A stretch of DNA of 64,000 nucleotides, taken from NCBI GenBank assembly GCA_020631735.1, contig CM036158.1, positions 79,537,447-79,601,446 on the forward strand, in the 5' to 3' direction. The notes beneath the pieces were generated by a model. That model did not search any database. It had not been told where the DNA came from and was given only the letters and a program-made list of their open reading frames with translations. The translations under genes and the position numbers were made by a program. This DNA comes from Saccharum officinarum. Lineage: Eukaryota; Streptophyta; Magnoliopsida; Poales; Poaceae. This document shows, in pieces, positions 22,811-33,568 of this stretch (positions within the stretch are counted from its first letter, which is position 1; each line of letters begins with the position of its first letter).

Positions 22811-23573
22811 CTGTAGCAACAAGATAAGATACGACTTAAAGTGAGGATCATTTAGGGGATACGAAATTTACTTTAGTCGGGAGTACAGAAATTTTTAAGG
22901 AGGGAGTAAATGATATGTATGATATAATTAAACATGATGCATGCACGTTTCGTACGTCCTCTCACCTTAGTAGAAACCTAGAGTTCTAACGCTAGGCGGT
23001 GGCATACATACGTTCTCTCATATAAGCGAAACTATCGGTCTACTCGTTACGCTGTTAGTGTACCTGCAGAAAACTTCATTGCAGCCCAACAATTCCCAAT
23101 ATAAGCACACAAGAAAGCAGTAATTTAAATACTTTCCATATATACATCCCCAAATGTATATACTTCAGTATCAAGCTACCCGATATAAAGGTTCCCACAA
23201 TTAAGTGCTTTTACATAGTTACATGGTTTAAACATGTAAAGATGTAAGTCACCACAACTACTCTCCCCTAGACCGCCGGTTGGACGATCATGCTCTCACA
23301 ACTCACACTTACCAGAGCGTCGAGGTAATTGATCCATACATTACCACCCAAGTGGATGGCATCCATACAATATCACGCCGTATGGACGACGAAATAAAAA
23401 CAAACAAGGCCCCCAAGTTAGTCTTTATAATAAGCCACCTAGGAGTCCTTATTTGGGCTAAGGGATGTGATCACTGGCATACCTAAAAAATAATTTTTAG
23501 TGTTTTAACCCTTTTTTATAATCAAATATTTTTGTTTTTAAATACTCATAAGATGTGTTTAATGTTGAATTAT
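22811..23573 (-). other. Leader of the Gypsy element with candidate splice donors
   Basis: In element sense this untranslated region holds strong 5' splice-site matches at 23312 (CTCTG before GTAAGTGTG) and 22965 (CTAAG before GTGAGAGG). Together with acceptors just before the two ORFs, these could give alternative spliced mRNAs. Splicing is predicted from sequence only. Confidence 0.45.
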
Positions 23574-23585
23574 GCTCCGGTACCA
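23574..23585 (-). other. Primer-binding site of the Gypsy element
   Basis: On the minus strand TGGTACCGGAGC lies two bases after the 5' LTR end. It resembles the complement of the initiator tRNA-Met 3' end, with two mismatches. Confidence 0.7.
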
Positions 23586-23587
23586 GC

Positions 23588-26500
23588 TGTAACAGAACCG
23601 ACCAAATTATAAGAGCACAAGTACGAAAACAAGCACCGAAGCGCTCAAATTTTCAAACTTGAGCCCATATAATCCCGGTAGTCAATCGAAATCACGAAGG
23701 ATTTCAAACCAAACTGCTTACAACCAGGATCGCATCATTCAACATACAACATCATACGATACATTTCACAAGTAGTTCTGAAATAAGTTTACACCACGGA
23801 GTAGCAATTATTACAAACCAAGTTTGAAAGTAGCGGAAGCATAACACACACATTAGTTAATTAAATACTGCCAGTCTGGATGATCGACATCTCGCAAAAG
23901 CATGAGGAAAGTACATAAAGACGATCACGCCCTTGTGATCTAGTCATCATCACCCGCAGGGTGGAGACACGTCTTGCAGAATCCCTGATAAAGCATGTCA
24001 TCTGCAACAGGAGGGAATAAACCCTGAGTACTGGAATGTACTCAGCTAGACTTACCCGTCGAAAACCAGAAATAAAGTGACACCAAGGATTATGCAAGGC
24101 TTACACAAGAGGCTAGCTGACATCACATTTTGCATAAAGGCATAAGTAGTTGAAACTCTTATAACCTGTACTAGCAGTTATTTTTAGCATTTACCTGTCA
24201 TCTATCTTAGCACCTGTACTAAACATACACTTGATTATAATCAAACAACATGATTATTATATCCATAGCAGGTATATCATTATGGCAACATTGTATCATT
24301 CCCTTAACCACCAGTTCATTTAATGAGTTCTACGTTGCCGCTGCTCAAGTCAAGTGCTCACTAACCGGGAGCGACGGCGATTCGAATCGAATTCCTATCC
24401 AGCTGGAGGGGTATTTCTAACACTCACCGCGCAGGCCCCTGCCAGGGTCGCACAAGCCACCGTTTCATATGATTCAGGAATCGCGGGTCCGAATGATGTC
24501 GCGACCCCAAGGGCGACACTCTGCCAGGTGATAGGGACTCTAACCCCCCCTTGGTCTCACGCCAATGTCCCCAAGCACATCCTTTCTCTCCTCCAAGAAG
24601 CAACCTACCATTCGATTCCCGGCCTGAATCACATTACTCGGCTTCGCGGTCGGAACGACTTATCCGGCCAACTAAGTGTTAGACTGCGTTCAACATGACT
24701 CAAGGACGTACAGCGAATCGGTCCTTAAACGACTCAGACGGGCATAGCTCCACACCCAAGACGTGAAGTGTCTTGCGGCTGTACTATCGAACTCCCGCCC
24801 GGTCTCAATTTCATTTTTAAGCATGGTTCCATCCACGATAGCCATAAAGCCACTCGTGACTCCTTCCTACATCTCGCGGATGACCGGAAATCACCCGACT
24901 TCTACCGTACTAAGCAGGGCTAAGCATTGACACGTGCCTAAACCTAATATAGGATTAAGTACGATATCTGGACAAGGACAGGTATAATGCAACAAGTGTT
25001 TTCATATAACTCCTACAACTTAATGCAGTAAACAATTAAAAGTACTCAAGATATATTTATAAAACGATGGGTTCAGCATGCACCGGGGCTTGCCTTTCAG
25101 AAAAGTCGCAGGCCTGTGGTCTGGACACTCAGGAAGGTCGTCTGCGGGCACTCCTTCGCCTGCTGGATCCTCGGGCTCCTGCTGCTCCTGGTCCTCCTCC
25201 GGAATCACAGGCTCGAATTCGAGGAGTGTTACCCCCTCCGGTGCACCTATTGCATGAATGCACAATAAATATAATGGATGCATAAATGGGTGCAACATGC
25301 TCGGAATGAAATGCATTTCAGAATAAAATACTCTATTCAAGTTATTTTACTAGTACGTGCAAATCTCTTCTCCGGTGGAGAAGTACTTACCTAAGCTACT
25401 TAACCTAAGATAAAGCTGCTCATCCTCAGTTAAGGCCCTAACACCTAACAATTACAAAAGTAGCATGTCTTAGGATATCACACCATATCAATCAGCAAAA
25501 CACCACAGTAAGCATTCTGGACAGCAGCTACTTGTTTTTATCACAACTGGAGATTTATAATTTCAAAAGATATGATCTAAGACAATCTGGAAAGCCTAAG
25601 AAATGTACTACAATTCATTTTCAGACCTCAACTCCAAACTCCTAAGTTTTCCATGTCAAACTTCACAAGTTCCAGAATCTGTCCTCTCCAAAACAGAGAG
25701 TAGCAGATTTTGAACTGCCACATTAAACAACAGTAACTCTCAAACTACTAAGCCAAATGCTTCCAAATTTTAACACAAGCTAGTTCATCAAGTTTACTCC
25801 AACTTTGGTATTTACAGGTTGTCCAGCAACCAATTTTATCAAAGCCAAATTTAGAATTACTACTTAGCTGTCCAGAAAACCTAAATTACAAAGGTTAAAT
25901 ATTTATTGATGTGGCAAACATTCTCTAAAACCAAACTAATGCTACTACAAGTTCACAAATATCACAAAGACACCAGAAAGTAAGGTGTGCCCACCTAGAA
26001 CATTTATTTAAACCCATTTCTTAATTTACTTAAGTAATTAAGTGGAATTTTAAACATAAATATAAACTGTTCCTAAAATTCTACAAAAATTACAGGGAAC
26101 TCTCTGACCCAAAAAGAGACCACAGTAAAAATTTGAACAAGTTTTATTCACAGAAACTCCCTACACAAAATTCACAAGCTAATAAGGCTGATTTTTGCAT
26201 AATTAGGAAACCCTATTGAAAAGTGTCAAACAACAGATTTCATATTTTTCTTAGACACTTTAAGATACCAAGACATTCTCCAAAAAGTTATATGAACATT
26301 GCACATGTAGAAAACTTACAAAAATTCATTTAAGTATTTCCTAGAATAACAAGATAGCATTATAACTTGGAAATTAATTAAGCACTGATGCCCAAATTTT
26401 TACCAGAGCTAGGACTAGCATAGAGTAACCTACCCATCAAATTTTATGATTTATGGAACACTACAGCTCAAGTTATAAATTTAACAAATTTGCATGCATT

Positions 26501-28430
26501 CCAAAACACATTTAAAGGATCTATTAATTTCTCCTAAAAATTAAACATCACATTCCAGATTTATATTTTTCTAAAATACTACACATCCAATAGATTCTAA
26601 CAAAATTTATTTCATGATTTTTGGATCACTAAAACCCTAGATTCCTATTTTTCCAACTAGTACAACAATCAGTATCAAAATAATAAAAATTCATTTTCAC
26701 TTCGGACGATTGGGCCGGCCCGGAAACGAACTCGGCCCACAACGGTTTTTCCCGCGCGCTCGGCCCGCTTAGCGCCCCTGCCTGCGCGCGCGACGCTGAC
26801 GGTGGGCCCCCGCGGTCAGTGACCGAAACAGGGGAGCCGACACCCCGCGAGCTCCGGTGAGCTCGAGCTCGCCGGAGAAGGGCTCGCGCGGCTCACCGAA
26901 CACGGCATCGTGCTCTCCGTCACCTGGCGCACTGATTGGTACCCGTAGGATGAATGGGAATGGGGTGGAGAGGGCCTGCCACCGTGCGCGGCGGCCGGTG
27001 ACCTCCGGTGGCGGCGCACCGTCGCCGGTGAAGAAGCATAGTGCGGTTTGGGCTCGGTACGAGCTTCACCGGGGCAAGGTGGTTCCGTTTTGCGAGTAAG
27101 GGGAGATGGAGACGGGCCCGAAGCACCCCGACCACGGTGAGGTCCCATGGCGGGCTCCGGCGACCCCTCGGAGGCGGAGAAGAAGATAATGCAGCTCACC
27201 TAGGGTCCAATCGTGGGTTTCGGTAGGTCCAGGGGGTGGAGGGTGTCGAGGCGGAGGAACTGGCGAGCTCAGGCGGCCGGTGGTGTGGCGTGGCTCACGG
27301 TCGAGCTCGTCGGAGAAGAGAGGGGAATGGCGGCTCGGTTCTTTCCCTTTTGCAAACGAGAGGGAAGGAGGAGGAGGGAATGGATGGTTGATGTCGGGGC
27401 GACCGCAGAGGTGCCCTTCATGCGCTCGGCAGCTGGCCATGGCGCCAGGTCGCGCGCGGCGCGTGGAGGACACGCGGCGGCGTTCACCTGCCCGGGCGCC
27501 ACGACACGCCGTGTCATTTGACTGAACCCGATTGCAGGTCCGCGATGGTCGACTGACAGAGCAATTTTTCCACCGAATATCTCCTAAACCGGTTCGAGTT
27601 AGGAGCAGATGATAACATCAAATTTGTAGGGCTTTGTGAGGTCAACAACTTTGTCAATTGGTGTTTGGGCTGGTTCGGCTTATATTTGAAACTACATGGC
27701 CTCAAAGTAGTGCTCGGTGAAACTGAAACCGGGTTTCAGTTAACGATGCCGACTGACAGCTCATGTTCATGGCACGATATCTCTTGAACCATTGAGAACC
27801 AGGCTTGGGTAATATTGACAAAGTTGTAGGGCTACATGTGATCTACAAGTTTGTCAATATGAGTGAAGGCTGGTTTGGCTTGGTTTGCAAACTACAAGCT
27901 TCTAAAGTAGACATCAGTGAAACTGTAAGGTCCAATTCCAGACTTAGAAAAATTCTAAGTCCTGGGATTACACCACTAGCTGACTTGTGGGCCACTTTTG
28001 AGCATGTTGTGGTCATTTTCATGAGATGGCCATATTAGAACTTTTGTTCCTCATGAAATTCTCTACAACTTTGCTTAAGAGCACTCCTTCATGCAAGATC
28101 TCTAAATTGGACTTTTTAATTGGTCAAACCAGAGCACTCTAGGGTTCCAAACTTGGTCAACCACATTTGAAAGGGCAATTTGGTAATTTTGGTCAACATG
28201 AACATTGTTCCAAATGTTATCCTAAGTATAACTAAGGTGTTGTAGGTCATGATTGGCTACCTTACCTTTTTGTTACATCAACTGTCAAGCACTTCATGAA
28301 ATAAATCAAACTAACCCTAGAATAGTTACATGTGTTGCATCACATAAAATAACAAACATGAATGATGCATGCTTATGCTTATGCCATGCAAATGCAATGC
28401 AATTAGGGACTAAACACTTGAAGTGTTACA
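23588..28430 (-). repeat. 5' LTR of the Gypsy element (4843 bp)
   Basis: It is a direct repeat of 12292-17136. The differences seen are a T-run two bases shorter near 24180, A/G at the site matching 13821 (GCCTATGG against GCCTGTGG), and A/G at the site matching 16735 (GAGATAGCC against GAGATGGCC). In element sense this copy drives transcription. Confidence 0.95.
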
Positions 28431-28435
28431 CCTAT

Positions 28436-28591
28436 ATTCAAAGTGTTTGTATGATGATACTGATTCTTTAGCAAATGGCAATATATATTATGAGAAATTA
28501 ATTATCAAAAACTATTATGTTTGACTTTTTTAGGATCAAAATATGCTTATCATTCATAATTTTTCATCCATATCTACAATTCTCTCTCTCT
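28436..28591. repeat. Tandem duplication, copy 2, right part
   Basis: It continues copy 2 after the Gypsy element (ATTCAAAGTGTTTGTATGAT), matching copy 1 from about 11866 to 12020. Confidence 0.8.
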
Positions 28592-28721
28592 GTATGAAAT
28601 TCCATGTATTTCAGTATTCACTTTTTTAGTTGAAATATTAGTTTAAATTATGGTGGGTGTTATTGTAGCTCTCATGACACAGTGTATAAAAAATTATGGT
28701 GGATGTTCTTTTGAGCACTTT

Positions 28722-29190
28722 TTAGGGTTATTATGGTTATTAGGGTAGAGGGTATAGGGTTTAGGGATTTTAGGGTTTTATTGCTATTAGGGTTTAGGGA
28801 ATTTAGGGTTATTAGGGTTTAGGCATTAGGGTTTAGGGATTTGAGGGTTTTAGGGTTAATAGGGTGTTGGGTTTAGAGCATTTAGGGTTATTAGGCTTAG
28901 GGTTTAGGGTTTAGGGTTTTAGGGTTTAGGGTTTAGGGTTTAGGTTTTAGGTTTTAGGGTTTAGGGTTTAGGTTTTAGGGTTTATGGATTTTAGGAATTT
29001 TAGGATTATTAGGGTTTATGGTTTAGTGTTTAGGGATTTTAGGGTTATTAGGGTTTAGGGTTTAGTGTTTTGGAATTTAGGGTTTTTGGTTTAGGGTTTA
29101 GGGGTTAGGGTTTAGAGTTTTAAGGTTTAAGGTTTAGGGTTTATGGTTTATGGTTTATGGGTTAGGGTTTAGGGTTTTATGGTTTAGGGT
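28722..29190 (+). repeat. Degenerate interstitial telomere-like tract (TTTAGGG)n
   Basis: About 470 bp are built from TTTAGGG and close variants (TTTTAGGG, TTATTAGGG, TTTATGG). Short perfect runs occur near 28900-28975. The G-rich strand is the + strand. Plant telomeres use TTTAGGG, so this is an interstitial copy, not a chromosome end. It stops abruptly at a retrotransposon fragment. Confidence 0.9.
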
Positions 29191-29762
29191 AAAAAAGTGC
29201 CCTCTTTCTTGGGGAACACCTTGTCCTTGGCTAACTGGTCAAACAGAACATCAATATGAGTCAAGGGATACTTATTCTTGATAGTTACAGCATTCAGTGG
29301 CCTATAATCCACGCATATTCTCAATGTGCCCTCTTTCTTCTTCTTCACAAATAAGGTGGGACATCCCCATTCAGACTTGCTTGGCCGGATAAACCTCTTT
29401 TTCAACAACTCCTCTAGTTGCTTCTTTAGCTCAACTAATTCATCCGAAGGCATCCAATAGGGTCTTCTTGAAATTGGAGCTGTTCCGGGGACTAACTCAA
29501 TTCCAAACTCAATATCCCAATCTGGCGGAAGACCAGATAACTCATCTGGGAACACATCTGGGAACTCACACACTACCAGAATCTGATGAATAGGAGTAAC
29601 TTCTATAGCACAGGTCCACTTATAAGGTCTATTCTCAGAGGCAATGGTACTTGGAAAGTACCCTCACCCTGTGGATCCTTAAGGGTAAGTACTCGACTCC
29701 CCATATCTATAACTGCTCCCTAATCCTTCATCCAATTCATCCCTATAATAACATCCAAAACG
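29191..29762 (-). pseudogene. Fragment of another Ty3/Gypsy pol (end of protease to start of RT)
   Basis: The minus strand reads IIGMNWMKD (protease end) near 29730, then an open stretch 29573-29184 with [28 protein letters not shown] and [19 protein letters not shown], the standard start of Gypsy reverse transcriptase. It is cut at both sides: on the left by the telomere-like tract, on the right by a Copia LTR. A stop lies after WMKD. It belongs to a different family from the intact element next door. Confidence 0.85.
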
Positions 29763-30461
29763 ACCCCTCCATTTGAGCTCTCTTGCTTATTTGTTTAGCT
29801 GAGAAACACTTTTCAAGTGCAAGGGAGTGCAAGAGCTTTAGTGAGGATTGAGATTTGAGAATTCAAGACTAAGAATCCTCATTAGTGTTTAGGGAGTAGC
29901 AAGTGTGCATCCACCTTCTCATTAGACTTGTTGTGGTCAAGTGAGAGTTCTTGCTTGTTACTCTTGGTGATCGCCATCACCTAGATGGTTTGATGGTGAT
30001 TGGGAGCTTGGTGATCATCCGGCGGAGCTTGTGGATGACCAAACTCATCTTATGAGTGGTTGTGGTCGATTCACCGCGATGGAGTGTCAAAGAATCAACC
30101 CGTAGAGAGCACTTGATCCTTGCACGGATCAAGGGGGAGCTACACCCTTGCGCGGGTGCTCCAACGAGGACTAGTGGAGAGTGGCAACTCTCTGATACCT
30201 CAGGAAAATATCGCCGTGTTCCTAACCCTTTACATTCAAGCAATTTACTTTCACGCGTTACTTTTATTGCTTGATTTACATTCCTATAATTGCCATGCTA
30301 GACTATGATTGGAACTTATGGTGCAAAACTTTTATCGGTAGAATCACTAGGAACACTTGTAGGCACTAGGGGTGGATTATGGCTTAGTATGATTTAATTC
30401 TTGCAATAAATTTTAGAAAAGCCCAATTCACCCCCCCCTCTTGGGCATCTTGATCCTTTCA
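29763..30461 (+). repeat. Truncated 5' LTR of the Copia element
   Basis: It aligns to 43591-44290 from ACCCCTCCATTTGAGCTC to the terminal CA at 30461. The U3 part with the TATA box, present in the 3' LTR, is missing, and the sequence switches directly to the Gypsy fragment. Confidence 0.9.
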
Positions 30462-30463
30462 AT

Positions 30464-30476
30464 TGGTATCGGAGCC
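30464..30476 (+). other. Primer-binding site of the Copia element
   Basis: TGGTATCGGAGCC lies two bases after the LTR end and resembles the complement of the initiator tRNA-Met 3' end. Confidence 0.85.
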
Positions 30477-30514
30477 TAGTTGCTCCTTAATTAGGCTTAA
30501 CCGTCTAGAGCAAG

Positions 30515-33019
30515 ATGTCTAATGGGGAAGGACCACCTCCCATCTTTGAGAGAGATGATTTTCCATATCAAAAAATCCGCATGGAGGCGTACCTCAAAGT
30601 CATAGACGTTGGGTGTCTTAGAGCCACCACCGAAGGGCTTCCTAAAGTCAAGGATCCCGCTAACCTAGTTGGTGACGAGGAAAAGTACGACCGGTGGAAT
30701 GCAAAGGCAAAAAATGCACTCTACCAGGGCCTTGGCAAGGATATCTTCAATCATGTGCGTAATGCAAAAGACACTCATGAATTGTGGGAAAACCTTTGTG
30801 CTCTCCATGACGAAACTAAGAGTGAGCGTGAGAAACGCTATCACATTGCTTTGAAGAAGATTAATTCGTTTGAAATGCTTCTCAAAGAAAGTGCTAATGA
30901 CATGTACACTCGCTTGAATGTTCTTGTAGAGGATCTCAATGCTCTTGGGCTCACTCAAATGAGTCCATCGGATGTTGCAAGGAGGATCTTGAGTGTTCTT
31001 CCTGTTGAGAAGTATGACCATATTGTCACCGTGCTTCACCAAAGTGATCTCTCCACCGCAACAACGACATAAGTATTGAGAAAGATCAATGCTCATGAGA
31101 TGTACATGCACATTACTCCGGAAGAGGGCTCATCATCTTCTAAGAAGGACTTGGTCTTCAAAGCTAGCCATGACAAGAAAAAGAAGAAGAGTCAAGCCAT
31201 GATTGTTCATGAAAGCTCAAGTGAGAGTGACATTGATGATGCATCACTTGCTCTCATGGTGAAAAAGACCACCAAGATGCTAAAGAAGCTTAACAAGAGT
31301 GGCATCAAGTTTGATGGCAAGAAGAAGTTCTTCATAAGTAGCAAAAGAAAGCTCATATCTGAAATAGATTGCTATAATTGTGGTGAACTTGGTCATCTAG
31401 CTCATCAATGCTCTAAGCCTCCAAAAGACAAATACAAGAATAAGAACAAGGGCAAGAAAGATGATTATAGTGATGAGGAAGATGAAAAGAAGAAGAACAA
31501 GCCATACAAAAAGAAGGATGGCAAGAAGAAAGAATATCACAAAAAGAAGAAGGGAGGCAAAGCTTATATTGTTGGTGATTGGCTCACCGATATTGAGTCA
31601 TCATGTGAGTCCTCCAGCGATGAGAGCGACGACGAGAAAGAGAAGGTCGCTACGTTTATGATTGGGCCATCATTATCTTCATCAACATCTTCACCGCCAC
31701 CTTCACCACCATCTTCATTGTCTTCATCCACTACTCACTTATGCCTCATGGCCAAGGGTGAACGAAAGGTACAAAATAATGATAGTGATAGTGATGATGA
31801 ATTTGATGCACCTTCTTATGATGAACTTGTAAAATTGCTCAACAAATACTCTAAAGTCATAAGAAAGACTAGAAATAAAAATGATGAGCTTCAAAATGAA
31901 AATGAATCACTTTCATCTAAGCTTGAGATTGCATAAAAGACTAGTGATGAGCTTAGAGATCAAAATAAAATTATGTCGTCTACTCTCAAGGAGCTCAAAA
32001 CTTCCAACAAAGAGCTTAGAGATGAACATGATAAACTTGAGGAGAAGCATGATGAGCTCAACACTAGGTACAACTTGTTAAAAGATGACTATACTTCATT
32101 GAAAGTCAATTATGATAGTCTTGTTGTTACTAAAGAGCTTTCTCTTGAGACACATGATGCTACTAACCAAGTTGTCAAGATTGAAAGTCAATTATGATAG
32201 TCTTGTTGTTACTAAAGAGCTTTCTTTTGAGACACATGATGCTACTAACCAAGTTGTCAAGATTGATATAGCTACATCATGTGATGACTTGATTGATGAG
32301 AGCATTGAGCAAGGTTCTAGTAACAAAGGCAAGAAAGTGGTTGAGACCAATTGTTTTGATGATTATGCCAAGCTCAAGAGTGAAAATGAGAAGCTAAAGC
32401 AAGATCTTGAGAAGGCCACAACCACCAATACCGTTGAAATTGATAACCTTGATCATGATCAAAAGCTAGTTGATGAGATTGAAGAACTCAAGAAAGAGAA
32501 CAACAAGCTCAAGGCTTTCATGGCACAAGAAAAGCAAGTACCAAATGAGTTGCTCATTGAAGAAAACAAGAAGCTTAAGAAAGAAAAAGAGCACCTCAAG
32601 GTTGGTTTGAGCAAGTTCACAAGAGGCCAATACTTACAAAGTGAGCTACTTATGAACATCGTCATGAAGATGGATAGAAGTGGTATTGGCTACTTGTCAA
32701 ATCAAGAGAAGAAGATCAAGGCTCAACAAAAGAAATAAAACAAGCCAAAGCCTAAGCCTAATAGATGTATTGAGTGTGGACAAGAGGGTCATTTTGCTCA
32801 TGAATGTGAAACTCCACCACGACAACCCTTGCCCAAGCATGCTAGACCCTTTGCTTTCAATGCTCACTACATGCTAAGAAAAGATTCTAGTGGAAAGATG
32901 AAAGTCATGTTTTTAGGTCCCCCAAACAAGAATAGGCCTAAGAAAATTTGGGTTGCCAAGTCATTAGTTGAGAAAGTCAAGGGTCCCTCTCAAGTTTGGG
33001 TCCCTAAACAAAAAGTTTA
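30515..33019 (+). pseudogene. Broken gag of the Copia element
   Basis: The start ATG opens MSNGEGPPPIFERDDFPYQK, followed by the UBN2/retrotran_gag-type region (YDRWNAKAKNALYQGL, ELWENLCALHDE). An in-frame TAA (31070-31072) interrupts it, after which the same frame continues with a lysine-rich part, the zinc knuckle CYNCGELGHLAHQC and acidic/serine runs. A further TAA lies at 31934-31936, then a coiled region follows. An 82-bp tandem duplication (32101-32182 and 32183-32264) shifts the frame, and another TAA lies at 32736-32738. A second zinc knuckle, CIECGQEGHFAHEC, follows at about 32768. Two knuckles and a long coiled tail suit a Sirevirus-type gag. It is non-functional as it stands. Confidence 0.88.
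32101..32264 (+). repeat. 82-bp tandem duplication inside gag
   Basis: The units 32101-32182 and 32183-32264 differ by one base (TTTCTCTTG against TTTCTTTTG). Because 82 is not a multiple of three, the reading frame changes after it. Confidence 0.9.
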
Positions 33020-33034
33020 ATCTCTTGTGTGTAG

Positions 33035-33568
33035 GTGAACTACAAGACCGGTGTAACTCATTTGGTTATTGATAGCAGTTGCACTCAACATATGACCGGT
33101 GATCCTCGTATGTTCACCTCACTAGAAGAAAATAGGAAATGTCAAGAGAAGATCACATTTGGGGACAATTCAAAAAGTCAAGTCAAGGGTCTAGGCAAGA
33201 TTGCAATATTAAATGATCACTCTCTTTCTAATGTGCTCTATGTTGCTTCTTTGAGTTTCAATTTGCTATCCGTTGGGCAACTATGTGATCTTGGCTACCA
33301 ATGTTTGTTCACTCCAAATAAAGTGGTTGTATCAAAGATAGATAAGAAGCAAGTGATATTCAAAGGCTTTAGATACAACAACCTCTATCTTGTTGATTTC
33401 ACCTCCGTAGATGCAAATTTGATGACATGTTTGTTCACCAAGACTTCACTTGGGTGGCTTTGGCATAGGAGGCTTGCTCATGTTGGAATGAACACACTCA
33501 ACAAGTTATTGAAGAAAGAGCTAGTGAGAGACTTTAAAGATGTCAAGTTTGAGAAGGACAAACCTTGT
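33035..33568 (+). pseudogene. Copia pol, part 1: protease and GAG-pre-integrase
   Basis: The open stretch contains the protease motif region LVIDSSCTQHMTGD and the pre-integrase zinc-binding start LWHRRLAHVGMNTL. It ends in the second half of the zinc-binding motif because a solo LTR is inserted after 33568. Pol continues at 35523. Confidence 0.9.

Larger units (their letters stand above)
12292..28430 (-). mobile_element. Complete, very young Ty3/Gypsy chromovirus (Tekay/Del-like) with an extra ORF
   Basis: The 16.1-kb element is read on the minus strand. It has two LTRs (12292-17136 and 23588-28430) that begin and end TGTAACA.../...TGTTACA and is flanked by CCTAT (12287-12291 and 28431-28435). 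The order in element sense is 5' LTR, primer-binding site, leader, histone-tail-like ORF, spacer, gag-pol, polypurine tract, 3' LTR. By eye the LTRs differ by two substitutions and one 2-bp indel over 4.84 kb. At a commonly used grass rate of 1.3e-8 per site per year this would be on the order of 16,000 years. The gag-pol frame is uninterrupted. The chromodomain-like C-terminus and pol order RT-RNaseH-IN place it in the chromoviruses. The clade name Tekay/Del is an inference from the C-terminal motif and long LTRs. Confidence 0.95.

Noticed and set aside
22218..22816. Plus-strand frames opposite the H3-like ORF
   Set aside because: They are mirror frames of the minus-strand coding sequence with serine-rich, domain-free translations and the wrong strand for the element.
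28722..29190. A true chromosome end
   Set aside because: The repeats are degenerate, short and flanked by ordinary sequence on both sides.
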